Positions 28,967-37,896 of a stretch of DNA of 64,000 bases are shown here, in pieces; position 1 is the first letter of the stretch, and the number at the start of each line of letters is the position of its first letter. The notes beneath the pieces are model-generated. The model was not told the DNA's origin and did no database searches. It saw only the letters and a list, made by a program, of their open reading frames with translations. This stretch comes from Pseudomonadota bacterium. Lineage in GTDB: Bacteria; Pseudomonadota; Gammaproteobacteria; Burkholderiales; Rhodocyclaceae. The stretch lies in NCBI GenBank assembly GCA_026399515.1, contig JAPLQT010000038.1, forward strand, positions 70,196 to 134,195. The letters are read 5' to 3'. The position numbers and the translations under genes are program-made.

Positions 28967-29743
28967 TTAGCGCGCAGCAAAGAAAGCAACGGCGGCTGTT
29001 TGTGCCGAAGTAACGAGCCCGCCAATAAGCTGATTCCTGCCATCACCCAAAGGATAGGTTATAGCAATGCCGGATGCGGTTTGATTTGGAAGGGCACAAG
29101 GTGAGGCAGCGAAAGTGAGCGAAATATTGAACACATTCTTTCCGCTTGGTCGAGGCGATATCGTTCCCGTAAAGGAACATCCTAGCGACGAAGTGCCTGT
29201 AAGCGTTCCTGCCGCCAGAATATTGACTGTGGCTGTTTCTCCGTCCAGTAAGCCGCCGGACCAACTGCCTGTTATGGACGAAATATTGGCCGCCGTGTTG
29301 TAGTTGTAGCTTGTTGTAACAGGTGCCGTTGAGCTAAAGGTTCCAGTTACTCCGTTTTCAGTGACCGTTCCAATGAGGCTCGACCCGGAATAAGTCCCGC
29401 TACTATTTCCAATTACAGGGGAAGTGCCAGGTGCATAAAAGTCCTTAAAGGATATCGTGAAAACGCCGTTGCTGGCGGTAGATGAGCCAGTAGCAACTCC
29501 TTGGACGGAAAGAGCGCTGCCGGACGGAATCCCGTAAATATTCCAGAACGAGCCATCTTCCAGGACTAAGGCGTCTACGGTTTTACCATTCGAGGTTGTG
29601 CCTTGGAACACGCCTTGGATGACAGGTGTGACTGCAGGTACGACTACAGGTGTGACGCCCACAACCAAACTTCCCCCGCCACAACCTGAAAGACCAACTA
29701 GCAGCACTAGAGGCAACGCAAGAATTGCGAATAACTTGAACAT
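28967..29743 (-). CDS. Predicted lipoprotein, Ser/Thr/Gly-rich
   Basis: 258 residues from an ATG with AAGGAA upstream. A lipoprotein signal ends in LVGLSGCGGG, so the Cys near residue 22 should be lipidated. A linker rich in Val, Thr and Pro follows. The rest consists of beta-strand-rich segments with many Ser, Thr and Gly (SGTYSGSSLIGTVTENG, GSWSGGLLDGETATVNI), resembling a small beta-barrel or calycin-like fold. Two Cys near residues 195 and 225 could pair. I do not recognise a family. Upstream on the same strand lies a small membrane protein gene. Confidence 0.75.
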   Translation of the reverse strand: MFKLFAILALPLVLLVGLSGCGGGSLVVGVTPVVVPAVTPVIQGVFQGTTSNGKTVDALVLEDGSFWNIYGIPSGSALSVQGVATGSSTASNGVFTISFKDFYAPGTSPVIGNSSGTYSGSSLIGTVTENGVTGTFSSTAPVTTSYNYNTAANISSITGSWSGGLLDGETATVNILAAGTLTGTSSLGCSFTGTISPRPSGKNVFNISLTFAASPCALPNQTASGIAITYPLGDGRNQLIGGLVTSAQTAAVAFFAAR

Positions 29744-29791
29744 GAAAATTCCTTTCTTCAGTTGCGACAAAAGAGACGTTGCCGCGCCGCC

Positions 29792-30094
29792 CTAAGCTTG
29801 GCACTCCGCTTGCGCGAGCGAGTGGCGTCGGCGCTGGGAGGTAGCCATTGGCCTGAGAGTGCACTGACATATCGGCTCCAGTATGAGTCGACGGATCGGG
29901 GTCTGCGACGCTTGCGCAGGACCTGTTGCGAGAGTTCGTGCTCGTGCGGCCAGCGCCGCACTCTGTGTGCCGGCGTTGGCGACCTCGTTCATCTGCCACA
30001 GCAAGGCAGCATGTAATCCAACGGCAATTGCCACTGCCGCCACAAACGACTTGGCTTTCGTGGCATTCGATATTGGGCGCGGCTTGGCGTTCAT
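29792..30094 (-). CDS. Small membrane-anchored protein
   Basis: 100 residues. A single hydrophobic segment at residues 17-33 (FVAAVAIAVGLHAALLW) follows a basic N-terminus, so the C-terminal part would face the periplasm. The rest is Ala/Arg-rich with no recognised motif. Comparable short proteins occur next to winged-helix/TPR regulators in other proteobacteria, and here the gene is divergent from one. The ribosome binding site is weak, so the call is tentative. Confidence 0.5.
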   Translation of the reverse strand: MNAKPRPISNATKAKSFVAAVAIAVGLHAALLWQMNEVANAGTQSAALAARARTLATGPAQASQTPIRRLILEPICQCTLRPMATSQRRRHSLAQAECQA

Positions 30095-30186
30095 GATAGA
30101 GTTCGTTTTTTCCGACGGCTCAGACAGCTTCTGCGTTTCATGAGGCGTATGTTCCGCTAGCCGGACCACCCAAGTCCTTAAGCGCG

Positions 30187-30219
30187 CTGAAACCTTCCTG
30201 AAACCTTCCTGAAACCTTC
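30187..30219 (+). repeat. Three tandem 11-bp direct repeats (operator candidate)
   Basis: CTGAAACCTTC is repeated three times without gaps (30187-30197, 30198-30208, 30209-30219) and a degenerate fourth copy follows. An 11-bp period places each copy on the same helix face, as in PhoB/OmpR-type winged-helix binding sites. The repeats lie about 40 bases before the winged-helix regulator gene and between it and the divergent small membrane protein gene. Confidence 0.65.
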
Positions 30220-30259
30220 TGAATCCTCGGCCGTTGGCGTAAATTCTGAGGCTCCAACA

Positions 30260-32038
30260 TTGACGAGCAATCAGCGCATCGCCCCGAATGATCTTTATCG
30301 CTTCGGACGCTTTGCTCTACAGCCAGCCACGCAGCGACTACTCGTCGATGGCGAGTCGGTTTCCGTGGGACCGCGCGCCTTCGAACTGCTTGTGGCGCTG
30401 GTCGAGCGCGCCGGGCAAGTTGTGTCGAAGCTTGAGTTGCTTGACCTGGTCTGGCCGGGTCTAGTCGTCGAGGAAAACAATCTACAAGTTCAGATTTCGA
30501 CCTTACGCAAGATACTGGGGCCGAACGCGATAACCACGCTCGCTGGCAGAGGGTACCGCTTCACGCTGCCGATCGATTCCGCGGACCAACCGCAGAAACC
30601 TTTGGCATCGGAAGAAACTGGCCTCACGACGCCTGAGAAAACACCATCGATTGCGGTGCTCCCATTCATCAATTTGAGCGATGACGTGGCGAACGAGTAC
30701 TTCGCCGACGGCCTCTCGGAAGAATTGATCAATGTCCTTTCGAAGATTCGCGGGCTGAGGGTTGTCTCCCGGACCTCCGCGTTCAGCTTCAAAGGGGCGA
30801 AGGTCGATATTCAGACAGTGGCGCGGAAGCTGAACGTGACTGCTGTTTTGGAAGGAAGTGTGCGTAAGGCGGGTTTGCGTGTCCGCATCAATGCGCAACT
30901 TGTCCAGGTTGCTTCGGACTCGTCCCTCTGGTCGAAGAGCTATGACCGTGAACTCGAGGATATATTTGCCGTACAGGACGACATTGCACGTTCCGTCGTC
31001 CAGGGATTGCGTACCACGTTGATGGGCGAATCGTCCGATGAGATGGGTGGCGGCGAATTGGCCGCCGAACTACGGGCAGCCGCGAAAGGGCGTAGCAAGA
31101 GCGCGGAAGCATATCGAATCTACCTCCAGGGCGCTTTCTTCATGAAGCGCTATAACGCGGAGGATATGACCAAGGCAATAAGGCACTTCAGGAATGCGCT
31201 TGAAATTGATCCCGGCTTTGCAGTGGCATGGGCATCACTGTCGTTCTGTTACATGCACCAGAGCGCCAATGCCTGGGCACCGATCGCGGAGGGTGCTGAA
31301 TGCGCTTGGGATGCGGCGAGACATGCCCTTGAAACGGGTCCAGAAGTGGCCGAGAGCCATTGGGCACGGAGCACGGTACTCATGTACTACGACTGGGACT
31401 GGCAGCGAGCGGAGGCGTCGATCAGTCAGGCATTGCACTTCGCGCCTGATGACTCAACATTGATTGTTGGTGCGGTCACTCTGATGCAGAACCTGGGGCG
31501 ACTCGAGGAGGCTGACGCACTGGTGCAGCGAGCCCTGGTACTGGATCCGCTGAACGTCGAGGCGCACATCACTTCGGGGCTGCAACTTACGATTACCGGG
31601 CGTCTGATGGATGCCCAGAACGCATATCTTGCCGCGCTCGAACTCAGCCCCCAACACGTGAGAATCCATTACTGGCTTGGTCGTCTGCACCTACTCGAAG
31701 GGCGAGACGAGGAAGCATTGGCTGAGGTTGCGAGAGAGGAACATGAGACCTTTCGCTTACTTGGATTCGTGCTAGCTCATCATGCGCGCGGACAAGCCAG
31801 GAAATCAAAGGACGCGCTGCAGCAGCTGATCCTGAAGTACGCAGAGGACGCTGCTTATCAGATTGCTCAAGCATATGCCTACCGGGGCGAAGCCGACTCG
31901 GCTTTTGAATGGCTGGAACGGGCATTTGGGCAGCGCGACGCGGGCGTCGCATCGATGAAGATCGACGTGTTACTGCACAGACTCCACGGCGATCCACGGT
32001 GGCATCCTATGCTCGAGAGAGTAAGGCTTGAGGGTTAA
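30260..32038 (+). CDS. Winged-helix transcriptional regulator with TolB-like and TPR domains
   Basis: 592 residues, probably from TTG with GAGG upstream. Residues ~8-105 form an OmpR/CadC-type winged helix (FGRFALQPATQRLLVDGE, VGPRAFELLVALVERAGQVV, LQVQISTLRKILG, GRGYRFTLP). Residues ~125-255 match the TolB-like domain found in adenylate-cyclase-like regulators (SIAVLPFINLSDD, YFADGLSEELINVLSKI, SRTSAFSFKG, GSVRKAGLRVRINAQLV). From ~280 to the end, TPR-like helices (AYRIYLQGAFFMKRYN, RHFRNALEIDPGFAVAWASL) may bind a partner. No transmembrane segment is obvious. It probably binds the three 11-bp repeats upstream and regulates itself and the divergent gene. Confidence 0.85.
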   Translation: MTSNQRIAPNDLYRFGRFALQPATQRLLVDGESVSVGPRAFELLVALVERAGQVVSKLELLDLVWPGLVVEENNLQVQISTLRKILGPNAITTLAGRGYRFTLPIDSADQPQKPLASEETGLTTPEKTPSIAVLPFINLSDDVANEYFADGLSEELINVLSKIRGLRVVSRTSAFSFKGAKVDIQTVARKLNVTAVLEGSVRKAGLRVRINAQLVQVASDSSLWSKSYDRELEDIFAVQDDIARSVVQGLRTTLMGESSDEMGGGELAAELRAAAKGRSKSAEAYRIYLQGAFFMKRYNAEDMTKAIRHFRNALEIDPGFAVAWASLSFCYMHQSANAWAPIAEGAECAWDAARHALETGPEVAESHWARSTVLMYYDWDWQRAEASISQALHFAPDDSTLIVGAVTLMQNLGRLEEADALVQRALVLDPLNVEAHITSGLQLTITGRLMDAQNAYLAALELSPQHVRIHYWLGRLHLLEGRDEEALAEVAREEHETFRLLGFVLAHHARGQARKSKDALQQLILKYAEDAAYQIAQAYAYRGEADSAFEWLERAFGQRDAGVASMKIDVLLHRLHGDPRWHPMLERVRLEG

Positions 32039-32223
32039 ACGTTCCAGGCTCAGGCTTTCCAGTTTCCAAAACACATACAATCCGCCAAAGATCACCTATC
32101 AATCGGTTCGGTCAGACCGGCGCGTGATGGAAGACGCGAATTCTGGGCGCGATTTCTTCTTGAAGTGTCTAGGCCGGATGATCGATCAAAAAATCAACCA
32201 TGCCAACAGTCCTTTCCGACGTT

Positions 32224-32649
32224 CTACTTCGCGGCGTAAAGCGCAACACCCGCTTTTTTCGCTGCCTTTGCCAGATCCGCATCCAACGTTGCAATGGGCA
32301 GTCCGGCACGGAGCGCTAGCTCCAGATAGGCCGCGTCGTAACTGGACAACTTGTAGCGTCGCGCCAAATTGAGTGTTTCACCCAGGGCGTGCGCCGTCGT
32401 CGCCTTATCCTCGGCGATGTTGAGTCGTTCAAGCAGGGCAATAAAGCCCTGCGTACGGGCTTCGGTCACCTCGCCTCGAGTCTCCATCTTGGTGATCACA
32501 TTAGCGGCTTCCAGCGCCCATATTGATGGCACCAGCGCCTGCGCTTCCGTGAGCGCCTTCAAAACTTTGACGGCATAGCTCGCGTCTGCCGATTTCGCGG
32601 GTGGTTCCAGCCAGCACATGGCAACTGAGTTGTCGAGTACAAACCTCAT
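32224..32649 (-). CDS. vapC: PIN-domain ribonuclease toxin (VapC-like)
   Basis: 141 residues of a PIN domain. The acidic active-site residues appear in FVLDNSVAMCWL (first Asp), in the IWALEAANVI segment (Glu) and near the C-terminus (SSYDAAYLELALRAGLPIAT with Asp, then TLDADL). VapC toxins cleave tRNA or rRNA when free of antitoxin. It overlaps the antitoxin gene by 4 bases, the usual co-translation. The Asp quartet looks complete, so the toxin is probably active. Confidence 0.92.
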   Translation of the reverse strand: MRFVLDNSVAMCWLEPPAKSADASYAVKVLKALTEAQALVPSIWALEAANVITKMETRGEVTEARTQGFIALLERLNIAEDKATTAHALGETLNLARRYKLSSYDAAYLELALRAGLPIATLDADLAKAAKKAGVALYAAK

Positions 32650-32897
32650 GCCCGACCCTCATTGATGAGCGCCTTGATATCCACACGTCGTCCCTTGCCG
32701 CGCGGCGCCGACATCATGAATTGGTACATTTGTTCGACGGCCGCGATGGCGTCGGCATTCTTGTTACCCGCTGCCGGCACCAAGTCGGCGATGGCCTCGC
32801 CGCGCAACGTGATGGTGTAGCGGTTGCCCGCCTGTACCCCGCGCAGAAGCTCCGGCAATTTCGTTTTAGCCTCATACGATCCGATTTCAATGCTCAC
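32646..32897 (-). CDS. vapB: Phd/YefM-type antitoxin of VapC
   Basis: 83 residues from GTG with AGGAGG at ideal spacing. The N-terminal SIEIGSYEAKTKLPELLRGV and TITLRGEAIADLVPA segments are the Phd/YefM DNA-binding fold. The charged C-terminal tail, GKGRRVDIKALINEGRA, is the toxin-neutralising part. It precedes the PIN toxin gene and overlaps it. It probably represses its own promoter at the palindrome in 32923-32942. Confidence 0.9.
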   Translation of the reverse strand: MSIEIGSYEAKTKLPELLRGVQAGNRYTITLRGEAIADLVPAAGNKNADAIAAVEQMYQFMMSAPRGKGRRVDIKALINEGRA

Positions 32898-32922
32898 CAG
32901 ATGCCTCCTGTTTGACTGTGAA

Positions 32923-32955
32923 GACCAGCATATAGACTGGTCGTAGTCTCGTCAA
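32923..32955 (-). promoter_or_regulatory. Promoter and operator candidate of the vapBC-type module
   Basis: On the minus strand TTGACG (-35, 32950-32955) and TATGCT (-10, 32927-32932) are separated by 17 bases. GACCAG and CTGGTC form an inverted repeat (32923-32928 and 32937-32942) across the -10 element, where a toxin-antitoxin complex would block transcription. Confidence 0.65.
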
Positions 32956-33082
32956 GGTGAAAATGCCGTTAAGCTGGTGGTGAATCAATGAATATCACGA
33001 TCGATCAATCCTCGAATCATATTTGGCGTCGGGGTAGCCCTGCTCAACTTTCGATCAGTTCGATGGGCGTAATTGCTTGTGA

Positions 33083-34315
33083 TTAGCCGCGCTGGCTGCG
33101 GAAGTGCAGGAAGGCCAAGACCAGGGATGCCGCCTGTAGCGCGGCGCAGAAGTAGAAAGGCGCGCCGATGCGCCAGTCGCCCTGGGGGAAATGCGACACC
33201 ATGCTGAGCAGCGGTGCGCCGATGAGCGGGGCGATCACCGCCATCAGGCTGTTGAGCGAGCTGACCGCGCCGAGCGTCTGTCCCTGGTTATAGGATTCCG
33301 CCGCGCTCGAAATGATGCTCTGTATGCTGGCGGTCACCGTGTAGCCGAACAGATTCAGGAAGATCACCGCGAACATCATCCAGCCTTCGCCGGCGGCACC
33401 CCACAAGGCATAGGCGAGCGACGACGATACCAGCCCGATGACGGCCAGGCGCTGCGGACTGAAGCGCTTGAGCAGCTTGCCGAGCAGGAAGCCCTGCACC
33501 AGCACCGACATGATCCCGACCGCCGCCAGCGACCAGCCGTTTTCCTTGGGCCCCCAGCCGAACTTGAAACTGGTGTACAGCACCCAGCCGGTGTACATCA
33601 CGAATTGCGCCAGGCCGCTACAGGCGATCACCGCCACTAGGCGGCCGACGCCCTTGAGTTCCGCTAGCGCCCGCATGGATCTGATCGGATTGGCGGCGTT
33701 CCGCCAACGGAAGGGTGGCCGTCCCTCGGCGGGCAGCGATTCCGGCAGGACGAAATAGCCGTAAAGCAGGTTCAGCATCGCCAGGCCGCCGGCCACGAAG
33801 AACGGCAGGCGCAGGTCGATGGCGCCCAGCAAGCCGCCCATCACCGGCCCGACGATGAATCCCACCCCGAACATCGCCCCCAGCAGGCCGAAGCGCTTGG
33901 CCCGCTGCGCCGGTTCTGAAATGTCGGCGACATAGGCGTTGGCGACGGCCTGGTTGGCCTGCATGGCGCCGCCGACCAGCCGGACGGCAATCAGCATCCA
34001 CAATGCCGTGGAGAGCGCGGTGGCGAAGAAATTCAGGCCGAGGCCGCAAAAACCCAGCAGCAGCACCGGACGCCGGCCATAGGTATCGGACAGCGCGCCC
34101 AGAATCGGCGAGGCGAAAAAATTGGCGATGCCGAAAGCGAAGGCCACCACGCCGTACCACAAGGCCTGATCCGCCTGGGAGCCGGTGAACCCGCCCACCA
34201 GCGCCGGCAGCACCGGGATGATCAAGCCGATCGAGATCATGTCGATCAGGACCGTCAACATAATGAAGGGCATCGCGGCCTTGCGGTCGCTGCCGGAATC
34301 GGATGGAGTGGTCAC
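33083..34315 (-). CDS. MFS transporter, TetA-like (TCR/Tet) drug:proton antiporter family
   Basis: 410 residues from GTG; an ATG at 34273 is an alternative. Twelve hydrophobic segments are visible. The MFS signature between segments 2 and 3, ASPILGALSDTYGRRPVLLLG, and the RLVGGAMQANQAVANAYVAD and GFIVGPVMGG motifs are those of tetracycline-class exporters. It should export a small molecule in exchange for protons at the inner membrane. The family match is to the wider TCR group, so tetracycline resistance should not be assumed. No tetR-like repressor is adjacent. Confidence 0.88.
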   Translation of the reverse strand: MTTPSDSGSDRKAAMPFIMLTVLIDMISIGLIIPVLPALVGGFTGSQADQALWYGVVAFAFGIANFFASPILGALSDTYGRRPVLLLGFCGLGLNFFATALSTALWMLIAVRLVGGAMQANQAVANAYVADISEPAQRAKRFGLLGAMFGVGFIVGPVMGGLLGAIDLRLPFFVAGGLAMLNLLYGYFVLPESLPAEGRPPFRWRNAANPIRSMRALAELKGVGRLVAVIACSGLAQFVMYTGWVLYTSFKFGWGPKENGWSLAAVGIMSVLVQGFLLGKLLKRFSPQRLAVIGLVSSSLAYALWGAAGEGWMMFAVIFLNLFGYTVTASIQSIISSAAESYNQGQTLGAVSSLNSLMAVIAPLIGAPLLSMVSHFPQGDWRIGAPFYFCAALQAASLVLAFLHFRSQRG

Positions 34316-34338
34316 TGGTTATCGCGGAGCTTGCAAGT

Positions 34339-36402
34339 TCAAACGGGCGCGCGCCATTGTAGAAAAACGTCCAGCGGCATCGGCTTGGCGATGACATAGC
34401 CTTGCAGCATGTCGCAGCCGCTTTGCCTCAGCCAGGCAAGCTCCTCCTGGGTTTCCGCGCCTTCGGCGACGACCGTCAGGCCCAGTTCATGGCACAGCAC
34501 GACGGTCGAACGGACGATGGCGGCATTCTTGGGGGTCGTCGAAACATCCATGACGAAGGCGCGGTCGATCTTCAGTTCATTGACGGGTAGGGTCTTCAGG
34601 TAGGCGAGCGACGCCTGGCCCGAGCCATAATCGTCGATCGAGAGCTTCACGCCCAGCGCCGAGAATTCGTTGAGGTGTTTCAGCGCGAGTTCGGGATCGT
34701 CCATCAGCGCGCTCTCGGTGATTTCCAGGCATATGTTGTCCGGAGCGAGTCCGTGTCTATCCAGCAGGCCTTTGACAAAGCCGACCAGCCCGGGATTGAG
34801 CAGGTCGTGGGCGGAGAGATTGATCGAGGGCACCACCGACATGCCGTTGCGCCGCCACTCCGCTGCATGGCCGATGACATGCTCCAGCAGCCAGGGAGTG
34901 ATTTCACGGATGAATCCGGTCTGCTCGGCGAAGGGAATGAAGCGCATCGGCGAAATCATCCCCTTGGTCGGGTGTTGCCAGCGAAGCAGCGCTTCCGCGT
35001 GGGTCATCCGGTTCGTCAGCAGATTGAATTTCGGCTGGTAATACACGATGAACTCTCTTCGCTCCAGCGCCTCGCGCATTTCCCCGATCAGCGACAGTTG
35101 TTCATGCGTCGGATCGCCGCCGACGTCCGAGCAGAAGGCAAAATTGCTGTGCCGGCGCTTGGCACTGCGCATGGCCATTTCCGCTCGCCTGAGCAGAGTG
35201 GGCGCATCCTCGCCGTCCTGCGGATACAGTACTATGCCAAGGCATCCTCCCACATCCAGCCGCTGGCCGTCGAGGACGATCGGGTCGAGCAAGGCCTGGC
35301 GGATGTTCTCGACAAAGGTCAAGGCCTGATCCTGGTCGGCGCCTTCGAGCAGGAAGGCGAACTGGTCTCCCCAAAGACGAACCGTCATATTCGGTTTGAG
35401 CACGGTCATGGCTAGACGCAAACCGATTTCTCTCAGCAGCCGGTCACCGATGGTATGGCCGAGGGCGTTGTTGATCATGGCGAAGCGGTCGATATCCAGT
35501 ACCGCGATCGCTCCCTTGCTGCCGGCGGGAAGCGCCGCGAATATTTCCAGGAAGCGGGTTCGATTGGGCAGGCCCGTCAGGATGTCTTCGTAAGCGAGTT
35601 TAAGGATCTTTTCCTCACGATTGGAAATGCTGTCGCGCATCACCTTCAGCGCGCGCAACAATTGTCCGACTTCGTCTCCCTTGCCTTCCGGCACAGCTTG
35701 ATTGAGGTTGCCTTGCGCGATGGCTTCGGCCACATTCACCGCTTGTCCCACCGGGCGGACGATGCTGCGGGTCATAAACCAGGCCAGGACAGCGCCGGAC
35801 AGCAGGGCGCTCAAGGCCAGGAAGATTACCAGGCTGCGCGCGCCGGCTTCGGCCTGCCTGAGTCGATCCAGGTCGGCACGCATGCGGGTCTGCTGTTCAG
35901 TCGCCAGCGACATGGTTTCTTTCAGCAGGGCGGCGAGGGCTTTTTGGGTGCCGGCTTCGAATTGTTCTCGGGCTTTGGCGGGACCGCTCAGCTCGATCAG
36001 GTCCACGGTCTCGCGAAAGCGCTCGTCGTAGGCGGCACGCAGCGCCTTGAGCCGCTCCAGTTGGCTGCGGTCTTCCATGGACTGGAGGGTATTGCCGAGC
36101 TTGTCGACCGCCTCGTCCGCAGCTTCCAGCTCCGCATCCATCTCTTTATACAGGACGACTCGCCGTTCTCTTACCGTGGTTTGCAACAGCTTCAGCAGGC
36201 AGTTCGCCGCGGCCTGGCCGTGGTGGTTGGCCTCATAGGCCAGGAACACCCGTTTCGCCTGGATATCAACGATCGCTTCGGTGACCTTCGCCAAGCCCTC
36301 GAAGCGATATAGGGAAACCGCGGCCACGGCGAACAACAAGCCGAGCAGAACCGAAAACGATACCGCCAGTCGAGAACCGATGCGCATGGAATTCATATTC
36401 AT
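34339..36402 (-). CDS. Membrane GGDEF-EAL protein, probable c-di-GMP phosphodiesterase
   Basis: 687 residues from an ATG with GGGGAT upstream. An N-terminal membrane segment, a four-helix periplasmic sensor domain (about residues 30-190), a second membrane segment and a HAMP linker ([20 protein letters not shown]) precede the GGDEF domain (about 280-420). Its active motif is WGDQF instead of GGDEF, so cyclase activity is doubtful. The EAL domain (about 440-685) keeps [37 protein letters not shown] and EGAETQEE, so phosphodiesterase activity is likely. It would control c-di-GMP in response to a periplasmic signal. The DoxX gene lies upstream on the same strand. Confidence 0.9.
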   Translation of the reverse strand: MNMNSMRIGSRLAVSFSVLLGLLFAVAAVSLYRFEGLAKVTEAIVDIQAKRVFLAYEANHHGQAAANCLLKLLQTTVRERRVVLYKEMDAELEAADEAVDKLGNTLQSMEDRSQLERLKALRAAYDERFRETVDLIELSGPAKAREQFEAGTQKALAALLKETMSLATEQQTRMRADLDRLRQAEAGARSLVIFLALSALLSGAVLAWFMTRSIVRPVGQAVNVAEAIAQGNLNQAVPEGKGDEVGQLLRALKVMRDSISNREEKILKLAYEDILTGLPNRTRFLEIFAALPAGSKGAIAVLDIDRFAMINNALGHTIGDRLLREIGLRLAMTVLKPNMTVRLWGDQFAFLLEGADQDQALTFVENIRQALLDPIVLDGQRLDVGGCLGIVLYPQDGEDAPTLLRRAEMAMRSAKRRHSNFAFCSDVGGDPTHEQLSLIGEMREALERREFIVYYQPKFNLLTNRMTHAEALLRWQHPTKGMISPMRFIPFAEQTGFIREITPWLLEHVIGHAAEWRRNGMSVVPSINLSAHDLLNPGLVGFVKGLLDRHGLAPDNICLEITESALMDDPELALKHLNEFSALGVKLSIDDYGSGQASLAYLKTLPVNELKIDRAFVMDVSTTPKNAAIVRSTVVLCHELGLTVVAEGAETQEELAWLRQSGCDMLQGYVIAKPMPLDVFLQWRAPV

Positions 36403-36457
36403 TCGGGCATCCCCGATAACATGCAACGACCGCTATTCTATCCTTGGAAGCTTCACC

Positions 36458-36913
36458 TCAGGACCAGCGCCGCTTCAACCAATGATCGCAGGAGAACCGG
36501 CCCGGGCCGTGCAGCAGGGTCACCAGCAGCAGAGTCCCCCAGAGCCAGTGATCCTGCCTGCCGAGATCGGACATGTCGGGGAATGCCACGACCGCGATGA
36601 CATTGATGACGCTGAGTCCCGCCGCGCCCAGGCGTGCGGCCAGCCCGAGAACCAGAAGTACCGGCAACACCAGTTCCCCGGCTGTTCCCAGAACCGCAGC
36701 CAGATGAGTCGGCAGTAAAGGAACATGGTATTCGTATTCGAACAGCGCCAGGGTCGAATCCCAAGCCGTGAGCTTGAGCCAGCCTGACGGCAGGAACACC
36801 GTTGCAATGTAGAGCCGGATGCCCAAGTCGAAGCAGGGCGTCAGCCATTCTTCCGTCAGCGCGATCGCTCGCCTTAGCATGGCCGGGAGTCTGAGCAGGA
36901 AGGCGGGTGTCAT
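36458..36913 (-). CDS. DoxX-family membrane protein of the bufferin operon
   Basis: 151 residues with four hydrophobic segments. The DoxX pattern is visible in IRLYIATVFLPSGWLKLTAWD, the LGTAGELVLPVLLVLGLAARLGA region and the C-terminal HWLWGTLLLVTLLHGPGR. I chose the ATG at 36913; a TTG lies three codons upstream and neither has a strong ribosome binding site. DoxX-like genes commonly close operons that encode DUF2282 peptides and their DUF692 maturation enzyme. Here a dispersed repeat separates it from the upstream bufC-like gene, so its expression may differ from that of the rest of the operon. Confidence 0.85.
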   Translation of the reverse strand: MTPAFLLRLPAMLRRAIALTEEWLTPCFDLGIRLYIATVFLPSGWLKLTAWDSTLALFEYEYHVPLLPTHLAAVLGTAGELVLPVLLVLGLAARLGAAGLSVINVIAVVAFPDMSDLGRQDHWLWGTLLLVTLLHGPGRFSCDHWLKRRWS

Positions 36914-36935
36914 ATTCGTCAAGTGGAAATGTTAA

Positions 36936-37106
36936 CGTGAAATACCGTTACGAAGCGCCCCGTACCCTAACTCCAAAATCGGGCACCAGTAACCCACGAG
37001 CGCAGCGAGCAATTTGTAGCCCCCGCCTGGGCGGGGGCTGGGGGTGGGGGCGCAAACCTTGTCTTTGAACGATTTCATGGCACGGGGGTGGTCTGACGAC
37101 GATGCG
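36936..37106. repeat. Dispersed repeat, copy A (171 bp)
   Basis: This segment is nearly the same as 54647-54790. Shared blocks are CGTGAAATAC, GTTACGAAGCGCCCC, CCCACGAGCGCAGCGAGCAA, a C8/G8-rich palindrome (CCCCCGCC, GGGCGGGGG) and CATGGCACGGG to GACGACGATGCG. Copy A has about 27 extra bases after the GCGCCCC block. It lies between the bufC-like and DoxX genes and runs 32 bases into the 3' end of the bufC-like gene, so it supplies its last codons and stop. No transposase or terminal inverted repeat is seen; it may be a non-autonomous element. Confidence 0.75.
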
Positions 37107-37896
37107 AGTTAGAATCGTCGGCGATTTGCGCGCGCCAGAGCAAGCCCTGGCCGACGAACTTGTAGAGCGCCGCGCCAAGATCGAAGCCGGCATCGACGGC
37201 CATCGCCCTGTCGGTTGCGACCGCCAGGGGCTGTCGAGTCGCCAGGACATCCAGCAGGACCGCTTCCGCGGCGGCGAGCGCTTCGACATAGACCAAGCCT
37301 CGGCGGCGCAAGATCAGCACTTGCGCTCCGCGTGAAAAATCGATCGCCATGTCCCCGTCGAATGCATCCTGATTGACGCGCCAGATGTCCGCCAGCGGCC
37401 AGGACGAGTCCATCCTTGCGCACGCGGGGGTGACAGAAAAGCACAAGTCGCCGTAGCGGTCTTCAGGAATCTGGGTGAGGACAGCCAGATCCGCGGCAGG
37501 CGCTTCCCGTGCATGGAAGACCTGCTGCACCAGCCATTCCAATCGGGTCACATCGGGGAGATAGGCCAGGCCGGCGGCATGTGGATAGCCGGCCAGGAAA
37601 TCTCCGAAGGTCTCGCCATATTCGTTCAAATCGCCGCTCTCGCTCGGCACCGCAAGGATGAATCGCCGGGCGGCCTCATTGAAAAACGGCATTCCGACGA
37701 TCCTGGCGACCACCGGATAACAGGAGCGCAGGGCCGCGGACAGATTCCCGATTATGCTGTTGCGATAGGCCGAGAGCCGCCGTAGCGCGACGGCGTCCGG
37801 TTCCAGGAGCATAGGCAGCAGCGCGTTCTCGGAACTCTCCGAACCCGAGAAGATGGCCTCGCGAAACGCCGACTGACAGCTATGCAGCGAGTGCAT
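37075..37896 (-). CDS. bufC: BufC/HvfC-like DUF2063 protein (RiPP maturation partner)
   Basis: 273 residues. The N-terminal ~100 residues are the helical DUF2063 domain (SAFREAIFSGSESSENA, VALRRLSAYRNSIIGNLSAAL, YPVVARIVGMPFFNEAARRF). The rest is an alpha/beta partner domain. In bufferin and HvfABC operons this protein helps the DUF692 enzyme bind the peptide. It overlaps bufB by 17 bases. The last 10 codons, ending RRQTTPVP, come from the dispersed repeat, so the natural C-terminus was probably replaced; family members usually end in a folded strand at this point. Confidence 0.85.
   Translation of the reverse strand: MHSLHSCQSAFREAIFSGSESSENALLPMLLEPDAVALRRLSAYRNSIIGNLSAALRSCYPVVARIVGMPFFNEAARRFILAVPSESGDLNEYGETFGDFLAGYPHAAGLAYLPDVTRLEWLVQQVFHAREAPAADLAVLTQIPEDRYGDLCFSVTPACARMDSSWPLADIWRVNQDAFDGDMAIDFSRGAQVLILRRRGLVYVEALAAAEAVLLDVLATRQPLAVATDRAMAVDAGFDLGAALYKFVGQGLLWRAQIADDSNSHRRQTTPVP

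Noticed and set aside
33083..34315. Tetracycline resistance gene tetA
   Set aside because: It has the wider TCR/Tet family signature only; no tetR and no context for resistance, so a specific name would be over-claiming.
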